DNA of 64,000 nt from assembly GCF_017745275.1 (NCBI RefSeq), contig NZ_JAGHZS010000011.1, positions 1-64,000 on the forward strand. The letters run 5' to 3'. Source of the DNA: Chitinophaga sp. (GTDB lineage: Bacteria > Bacteroidota > Bacteroidia > Chitinophagales > Chitinophagaceae). Below, piece after piece: positions 57,867 through 64,000 of this stretch. The notes beneath the pieces are model-generated. The model was not told where the DNA came from and did no database searches. It saw only the letters and a list, made by a program, of their open reading frames with translations. Positions within the stretch are counted from its first letter, which is position 1. Each line of letters starts with the position of its first letter. The position numbers and the translations under genes are program-made.

Positions 57867-60617
57867 TTAGAAAACATTGTATGCAAAAGTGACATAGTAC
57901 ATACCGCCAATAGCGGGGCTACCAAAACCGTTCCTGTAGTAGGTATTGGTTAAATTTACCCCGCCCAGTTTAATAGTAGAATGCGCCTGCAGCAAGCGAT
58001 AGCTTACCTGCGCATCTATCACCGCCGATGCAGGTACGGTACCGCTGCCAAAGCCAATCTGGTAGAAGTAAGCCGGACGATAGCGGAAAGTGGTGTTAAA
58101 AGAAAACCGTTCTTTCTTACCAAATCCGGTGTTACCAAAATCTATGTTGAATTTATAATTCGGCGTATTAAAATTATTCACCTGGCTGTTGTTACGGTTC
58201 TTCAGGAAGTCGGAAGAGAAGTTCACCTTGGCCAGGAAATGATGCGACAGGTCCACGCTCACGCTGGCGGCATAGCCGTAAGTATTTACTTTCTCTGCCC
58301 CGTTGTAGGCAATATTGTATTGCACATATTTACTGTGGTCAAGGAAGTCGTTCGGATCCTTGCTACCTGGTGTATTCGCCACGTTCACATACCCGATAAA
58401 GTTTTTCCAGGTGGAATAATAGCCTAATACATCGATGAGCACACAACCGCCGATCAGGGAAGAATAACCTAACTCGAATGCATCTACGGATTGCGGCTTG
58501 ATATCATTAAGCTGAAAGGTTTTCAGGTCTGCCGGATTTTTGGTGCGTTTGAAAGTATCCACGCTGGCCAGCGTATAAGCCGGGTATTGATCAAAATGAT
58601 AAACGCCGTTGAGCAGCCGGTCGGAGCCGCCGGAAGCAAAACTGTTATAGTCCACCGGTGTGCTTTGCAGCGATTGAATATTAGACGGGAAGCTGTATGC
58701 GTTCTGGTAAGAGAAGCGGATAAAGCTTTCCTTATTTACTTCCAGTACGGCGGACGCCCGGGTAGTAATGCGTGGTTTGGCGAACAGGGTATTTTTATCA
58801 TACCGGAAAGCGGTAGCCAGGCTCAGTTTCTCGTGTATTACTTTTTTAGTGAGATGAGCATAAGCGCTGTACTCTGCCACATCAATCGGTGCGTCATTGT
58901 CGGGGAAGAGCGTGCCTTTTGAATCGAGGCGGTAGAGGCGATAATTCAGCCCTGCAATCAATTCCGCAAATTTTATGAGGTGAGTAAAATTGTATTGGGT
59001 TTCTGCGTTAAACAAGCGGCTTTTGTCGGTGAACAGGGTACCACCTTTAGAGGTGGGGATACCGGAGATGCTGTCTTTCAGGTGCAGGAACAGTGCGCTG
59101 CCGGCATCGGGGCGGCCTTTATCCGCAAATGTTCTGGCCAGTGCGCTGGCATCGAGGTAGCTTTTTCCCTGCGACATTGCTTCCAGTAATGCGCTGGTAT
59201 ACTGCGGGTACCAGCCATCGCCGGTGTTGCCGTCGTAGCTGGGCTTCCAGGCTTCGTTGACCAGCTGGGCGGTGGGCATCGCAATAATAGTACGACCGGA
59301 ATTTTCCCGGCTGGTATAAGCGCGCACAAACCAGTGTTCTGCTTTCAGTTCTGCGCGGTATTGCCCGAGGTGAAAACCTTTCAGTGCGTAACGGGTATCA
59401 TTGCTGTATACCGCATCGCCTTGTCCGTAGGTGCCGGAGAGAATGGCTTCCAACTTGGGTTTTATCTTATAGCGCAGTTCTACGTTGGCTTTAAACATTT
59501 TGGCATCACTGCTGAGGTATCCATATTCAGGGTACCCGGTGCGTGCTACGTAGTGGTTGCCTTCTGCCAGCATGGGATTGATGATAGGCGCCAGTTCAGG
59601 CACCTGTTGCAGTGCGCCTTCCAGGAAAGGATTGATATCTACCGAGGTTTTGCTACCGTACATATTTACCCCGTTGTAATTAGGGTCCTGCAATGGGCCA
59701 CCGGGACCGTTGGTGTTGGTGGTATCGTTGGCCATCCAGTCTTTGGCCTGGGTGTATTGCATATTTATTTTGAAGGCAAATTTGTCGCTTACTTTTTTGG
59801 CCCAGCGAACGGTCCAGTCGTAATACGGTGATGGTCCAAGCGGGTCATTTGACTTTCCTTTTTTCACGTGATTAACGCCCTGTGTGATCTGGGCGCTGAG
59901 GCCCTGGTATTTGAACGGATCTTTCCCGGTCATGACCATGGTACCATTGAGGCCGCGGGAGCCGTAGAGGGCCGACGAAGCACCGGAGAGTACTTCGAGG
60001 TTGTCCACGTCCAGCTCAGTGAGCCCGATGATGGCGCCGATGGGGAAGTTCAGGCCTGGGGCCTGGTTATCCATTCCATCTACGATCTGGGTGAAGTTGG
60101 TGTTGCCGCTGGTATTAAAACCGCGGGTGGTGATAGTGGTGAACAGCAAACTGGAGGTGGTTACATCTACGCCTTTGAGGCCCTGTATCATGTTATAATA
60201 GCTGGGCTGCGGGGAGTTGATGATGTCTTTGGTACCAATCCTTTCGATGGTTACCGGTGATTCAATTTTCTTTTGTACAAAGCGGCTGGCTGAAACCACC
60301 ACTTCCTTACCGAGTACCGAAGCAGGTGCAAGCTCTATGCGTTGGAAACCGGGGCCGGAAATGATGATTTCTTTTGTTTCAAAGCCTACCGATGACAGTA
60401 TAAGGGTAACAGGATAATTTTTGCGTGTAGAGAATTTAAAGTTGCCCTGATCATTGGTATAATCTCCATTGGGTGCTTCCTTCATGGTAACAGACACAAC
60501 GGGGACTACTTCCTTGGTGGAACTGTTCCTGACATTTCCCGAAATGACAATTTGAGCCTTTGCGCTAAACTGTAACAGCAAGCAGCAAACCAATCCTATG
60601 AAAATGGATCTTAACAT
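57867..60617 (-). CDS. TonB-dependent receptor
   Basis: Carboxypeptidase-like N-terminus, plug VDNLEVLSGASSALYGSRGLNGTMVMTGK. Confidence 0.95.
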   Translation of the reverse strand: MLRSIFIGLVCCLLLQFSAKAQIVISGNVRNSSTKEVVPVVSVTMKEAPNGDYTNDQGNFKFSTRKNYPVTLILSSVGFETKEIIISGPGFQRIELAPASVLGKEVVVSASRFVQKKIESPVTIERIGTKDIINSPQPSYYNMIQGLKGVDVTTSSLLFTTITTRGFNTSGNTNFTQIVDGMDNQAPGLNFPIGAIIGLTELDVDNLEVLSGASSALYGSRGLNGTMVMTGKDPFKYQGLSAQITQGVNHVKKGKSNDPLGPSPYYDWTVRWAKKVSDKFAFKINMQYTQAKDWMANDTTNTNGPGGPLQDPNYNGVNMYGSKTSVDINPFLEGALQQVPELAPIINPMLAEGNHYVARTGYPEYGYLSSDAKMFKANVELRYKIKPKLEAILSGTYGQGDAVYSNDTRYALKGFHLGQYRAELKAEHWFVRAYTSRENSGRTIIAMPTAQLVNEAWKPSYDGNTGDGWYPQYTSALLEAMSQGKSYLDASALARTFADKGRPDAGSALFLHLKDSISGIPTSKGGTLFTDKSRLFNAETQYNFTHLIKFAELIAGLNYRLYRLDSKGTLFPDNDAPIDVAEYSAYAHLTKKVIHEKLSLATAFRYDKNTLFAKPRITTRASAVLEVNKESFIRFSYQNAYSFPSNIQSLQSTPVDYNSFASGGSDRLLNGVYHFDQYPAYTLASVDTFKRTKNPADLKTFQLNDIKPQSVDAFELGYSSLIGGCVLIDVLGYYSTWKNFIGYVNVANTPGSKDPNDFLDHSKYVQYNIAYNGAEKVNTYGYAASVSVDLSHHFLAKVNFSSDFLKNRNNSQVNNFNTPNYKFNIDFGNTGFGKKERFSFNTTFRYRPAYFYQIGFGSGTVPASAVIDAQVSYRLLQAHSTIKLGGVNLTNTYYRNGFGSPAIGGMYYVTFAYNVF

Positions 60618-60759
60618 CGGCAGGGAGATTTAGATGGTTTGGTGGTGGATTTTTACTCGTAATAATGGCCATGTGATATAGCGATATTACCAAAATCCCC
60701 TGATCGAAAACGGCAGTGGTGGTGTATTTGGGGCGAAATAAACGCTATTGGGGGTAAAA

Positions 60760-61656
60760 TCAGGCAACGGGGGCGAAACGATCCTGTAGTGTGGGCAAAC
60801 AGGTAGCTGATACCGGTACCGTGATGTCGTCTATCCCTTCCAATTGCAGGTAGTAACCTTTTGCATTTTTCTTAAAAAGCACCACTTTGGTGAGGTTGAT
60901 CATATAAGAACGGTGCGCGCGCACGAAGGTACCGGCAGGTAAACAGGCTTCCATTTTTTTCATGGAAGTTCTGATCAGTTCTTTGGCAATGGTATTACCG
61001 GATAGATAAAATACCTGCACATAATTATCTTCTGCCTTCATGAGCAACAATTTATTTGGATGCAGAGTCAGCACCGGCTTATCATGTTCATCGCGGAGTA
61101 GCAGGCAGGTGTCGTCTGTTTTCACGATGGGCTCCGGCTGTTGTTCCCGCGCCAGCTCCAGGCTTTTCAGCTGGGCTATTTTTTCCCGGGTAAAAAACCA
61201 CAGCAGCGCAATGCAGTAGGGCAAAGGCAGGATCAGGGCGGTATAACGGAGGGTATTGATAAATTCGCTCCAGGTAAAGAAGAACGTATCGGTGATGGAC
61301 ACGTTCACAATAGTCACCATCAGTGCTACAAGGATAATTTCCCCGAGGAACCAGCAGCCGTAAGTGGCGTTGGTGAGTTTACGGCGCCATTTTAAATTGG
61401 CCAGCAAAAACTGGGTGATGCTTAATACCGCTACCCCACATAAAGTAAAAATAAGGAATAAAGGCATCAGGGCCAGGTGTTGCCCTTCATACCAGATATT
61501 GATATTAAAGGGCAGGAAAATATACATGAAAAGAAAGCTGAACACACTGCAAAAAGCGATCAGTGAAATTCTGTTAGCTACTGAGTCCAGTAAGGTAAAG
61601 CGGGGTTGCTCTGCGGCATATTTTGAGATAAGTGGCAAAGTGTGCATGCTTTTCAT
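60760..61656 (-). CDS. LytTR DNA-binding protein with N-terminal membrane domain
   Basis: Four TM-like segments, then LLLMKAEDNYVQVFYLSG...FVRAHRSYMINLTKV. Confidence 0.92.
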   Translation of the reverse strand: MKSMHTLPLISKYAAEQPRFTLLDSVANRISLIAFCSVFSFLFMYIFLPFNINIWYEGQHLALMPLFLIFTLCGVAVLSITQFLLANLKWRRKLTNATYGCWFLGEIILVALMVTIVNVSITDTFFFTWSEFINTLRYTALILPLPYCIALLWFFTREKIAQLKSLELAREQQPEPIVKTDDTCLLLRDEHDKPVLTLHPNKLLLMKAEDNYVQVFYLSGNTIAKELIRTSMKKMEACLPAGTFVRAHRSYMINLTKVVLFKKNAKGYYLQLEGIDDITVPVSATCLPTLQDRFAPVA

Positions 61657-61712
61657 ATCATGGATGATTTTCTATATTCAAGATATGTAAAAAAAGCCGG
61701 ATTAACCATAGC

Positions 61713-62099
61713 TTACCATTCCCGCCACAGATCAGTGATTCCGTCGCCATCAGCATAATCTTCCGGTTCCAGTCCAGCGGCCACGGTGATCATATCGAAA
61801 AGATCACAGAGGTCCTCGCGTTCTGCTGTCTCTATAAAACCAGCTATTTCTTCATTCATTCCATTGTATGCTTTCACGGCCGTTTCAAACAGGGCCAGTT
61901 TGGTGGCTTCTTCCGCATTTTCACCGGCCCTTTGCAGGCCGTCAATCAGCTCATTAATAATATCGGTCGCGGCTTCACAATTTTCAGGACTGTATTGGTC
62001 TAATCCCCCAATGTCATTTTCATCAGGATAAAATTTTTCGCTCCACTCTTCAAACGGGTAATGTGATTTTACCGCTGCTAATCTGTCCGCGTAGGTCAT
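61713..62099 (-). CDS. Hypothetical acidic protein
   Basis: Intact 128-aa ORF with strongly acidic composition. Confidence 0.6.
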   Translation of the reverse strand: MTYADRLAAVKSHYPFEEWSEKFYPDENDIGGLDQYSPENCEAATDIINELIDGLQRAGENAEEATKLALFETAVKAYNGMNEEIAGFIETAEREDLCDLFDMITVAAGLEPEDYADGDGITDLWREW

Positions 62100-62145
62100 T
62101 GTTCCTTTTTTTGAGGGGGCAAATATAGGGGATATTCTGTTGGTG

Positions 62146-62964
62146 TTACTGTTTATCGTTATAAAGTCTGGCTACGATCCCCATACTACATCCTGCGCAG
62201 GTAACCACTGGTGCATTTCTTTGCCGGATATACCTGTATAACTTATCATTGAAGCTGTCTATAGTCACTCCTTTTTCAATAAGCATATCAATAGCTGCGA
62301 CGCCCAAAGCCTGCTCTTCACAGCATAGGCTTTGCAGCATTCCCCTAATTTCCGGTAGAGGGTCTGCTTTAGCTACCAGTTCCTCAATATTTTTTCTACC
62401 GTCTGTTTTGAGATCAAAAAAGCCACATCTCATCCCGTATACTCTATCAGCAGAGATCTCAACGGCAATATCGCTTATCGTCTTTCGCGAGCGGTAAAAT
62501 TTATTTCGTATATCCAGGAAGTCTTGCACAGCAGCATCATTATAATGAATGGCCTTTACGGTGCTATCTGCCTCCAGAAATCCGGGGCCTTGCGCAAATG
62601 CACTTTCCGTAAAACAAACGGCACTGAACAGGATACTATCGTTCCGGGTTAATAAGTTAATAAAAAAGTTGTTGGGATACAATCGTAGCACAATCCGCTG
62701 ATGATAAACATCTCCGTGAAGTTGCCGGTTTAATGGCGTTCCTACTCCACTGTTGGACATTAATATTCCATTGCGGCTATTGATATTGACTAACGGATCA
62801 TTCTTCAACAATCCATTCAATAGTTGCATTAAACCAGTTTTAGTGTCCGCCTTCCACACCGCCATATTCACCACATCAAAATCTTTCTTAGCAAAGTGTT
62901 GGCTATAGGCAGACACACACAACGCCAGCATTAAGTTGGCCAGTATAAGGATACGGGATAACAT
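62146..62964 (-). CDS. Hypothetical secreted protein
   Basis: Signal peptide MLSRILILANLMLALCVSAYS. Confidence 0.6.
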   Translation of the reverse strand: MLSRILILANLMLALCVSAYSQHFAKKDFDVVNMAVWKADTKTGLMQLLNGLLKNDPLVNINSRNGILMSNSGVGTPLNRQLHGDVYHQRIVLRLYPNNFFINLLTRNDSILFSAVCFTESAFAQGPGFLEADSTVKAIHYNDAAVQDFLDIRNKFYRSRKTISDIAVEISADRVYGMRCGFFDLKTDGRKNIEELVAKADPLPEIRGMLQSLCCEEQALGVAAIDMLIEKGVTIDSFNDKLYRYIRQRNAPVVTCAGCSMGIVARLYNDKQ

Positions 62965-62971
62965 ATCAGTA

Positions 62972-63490
62972 CTATTTAAAATCAGGTATTTCTCCCGGCT
63001 TCAATTCTCTTCCCCGCCGCTGCTCTGCTGCAGCCATCGCTTCTGCAGATAATGGCTTAAATCCTTTGGGTGCTTTATTTGCCGGGCCTTTATAAATGCC
63101 AATAAAGGATTTTGATATATTGCGTCGTGTAACGGGGTCGGTGGTACGAAAATATTGAGGATACCAACCCTGCACCTGCCTTGTATCCGGTAATGGCTTC
63201 TTTGCTGCCTTTTCCCGGTTGGCTAATATTTTTTCCAGGGAGATGTGACTGATATCAGTTGCTGAAAAGAAATATACTTTTCGCCCCCTGAGCGATTGGC
63301 CAGCACTACTCTTAAACACGCCGGCATGGTGCCATTCCCTTGCAAATATTTCCAGCTCTTTTGCCGTGATTTTTGTATTGAACTGCTTCGATAGCAAAGT
63401 TGCTACCTCACCGGCTTTCAGCAAACCCTTATCTTCTGCGTCCTGGTAATTTTCAGACTTCCCCTGCCGTAGGTAATCACTCATTTTCAT
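62972..63490 (-). CDS. Hypothetical protein
   Basis: Intact ORF; internal start MKMSDYLRQG plausible. Confidence 0.6.
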   Translation of the reverse strand: MKMSDYLRQGKSENYQDAEDKGLLKAGEVATLLSKQFNTKITAKELEIFAREWHHAGVFKSSAGQSLRGRKVYFFSATDISHISLEKILANREKAAKKPLPDTRQVQGWYPQYFRTTDPVTRRNISKSFIGIYKGPANKAPKGFKPLSAEAMAAAEQRRGRELKPGEIPDFK

Positions 63491-63517
63491 GCCGGCAAGA
63501 TACAATTTATTTGCCCA

Positions 63518-64000
63518 CTACAACTGCTCCAGCTTCATGATCAAAATTTCTTCTTCTATGTCTATCAGCTCATGATACTTCCTGATCAGTTCATATTCGG
63601 TATGCGGATTTTTATTGAGCTCGTGTAATACTTTTCGTTGATGCGCTAACATCTTCAGGTATACTTTCTTATACACTTTATGATCTACCGGCTCCGTTTG
63701 ATTGTGCATGGATACCGATTTACGATGTTCCAGGTCTTCCCGCAGTTGCCGCAATGCCGCATTGTCAGCCAGCTCCTTTGCATGATAAGTATCCAGGAAA
63801 TGAATACTCTCCTGTATCAACGCCTCGCGGATGTTGCGTTCCTGTTCCGCCCGCGGCAAATGTTTATCCGGATCTTCCATCTTTACCCACCTGATGAGCA
63901 ACGGCAGGGTAAGTCCCTGTACCACCAGGGTCATTAATATCACCGTGAAAGTGATAAACAACACCAGGTTACGCTGGGGGAATAAAGCACCATTATCCAT
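63518..64000 (-). CDS. Na+/H+ antiporter, C-terminal part (truncated by window end)
   Basis: LVVQGLTLPLLIRWVKM then soluble helical tail, typical of CPA1 antiporters. Confidence 0.8.
   Translation of the reverse strand: MDNGALFPQRNLVLFITFTVILMTLVVQGLTLPLLIRWVKMEDPDKHLPRAEQERNIREALIQESIHFLDTYHAKELADNAALRQLREDLEHRKSVSMHNQTEPVDHKVYKKVYLKMLAHQRKVLHELNKNPHTEYELIRKYHELIDIEEEILIMKLEQL

Noticed and set aside
61713-63505. Possible toxin/immunity module (acidic 128-aa protein plus neighbours)
   Set aside because: Only composition supports it; no polymorphic toxin, Rhs or secretion gene is visible.

Overview
The window looks like a Bacteroidota chromosome segment, probably Chitinophaga or a relative. 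The support is TAnnTTTG-type -7 boxes, SusC/SusD pairs, and GH127/GH146/GH51 plus araBAD gene content; the taxon is inferred. Main contents: (i) an exosortase N-like gene translationally coupled to a VIT-domain protein that carries its own PEP-CTERM-like sorting tail; (ii) two SusC/SusD loci and a large L-arabinose/arabinan block (two SusC/D pairs, GH127, GH146-like, two GH51, SSS transporter, araA, araD, araB); (iii) a peptidase/APC permease/AraC locus; (iv) a diheme cytochrome, beta-helix protein and TonB-receptor cluster; (v) assorted regulators, SDRs and a DEAD-box helicase. The most unusual signals are non-coding. A: three diverged tRNA-like RNAs (about 44.4, 44.5 and 46.0 kb) have a covarying 10-bp acceptor helix, abnormal anticodon arms and an identically spaced -7 promoter box, which suggests transcription starts at the 5' end of the helix. 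B: a family of very long stop-codon-to-stop-codon inverted repeats is built from 7-nt AGCnnnn units; one is a perfect 56-bp (8x7) palindrome that exactly fills a convergent intergenic gap. C: a 21-bp operator-like palindrome TAATTGT-N7-ACAATTA is present perfectly three times, and once with one mismatch, each upstream of a PUL, arabinose or peptidase gene. No CRISPR array, phage or insertion sequence was seen. All functional names come from reading the translations; no database searches were run.
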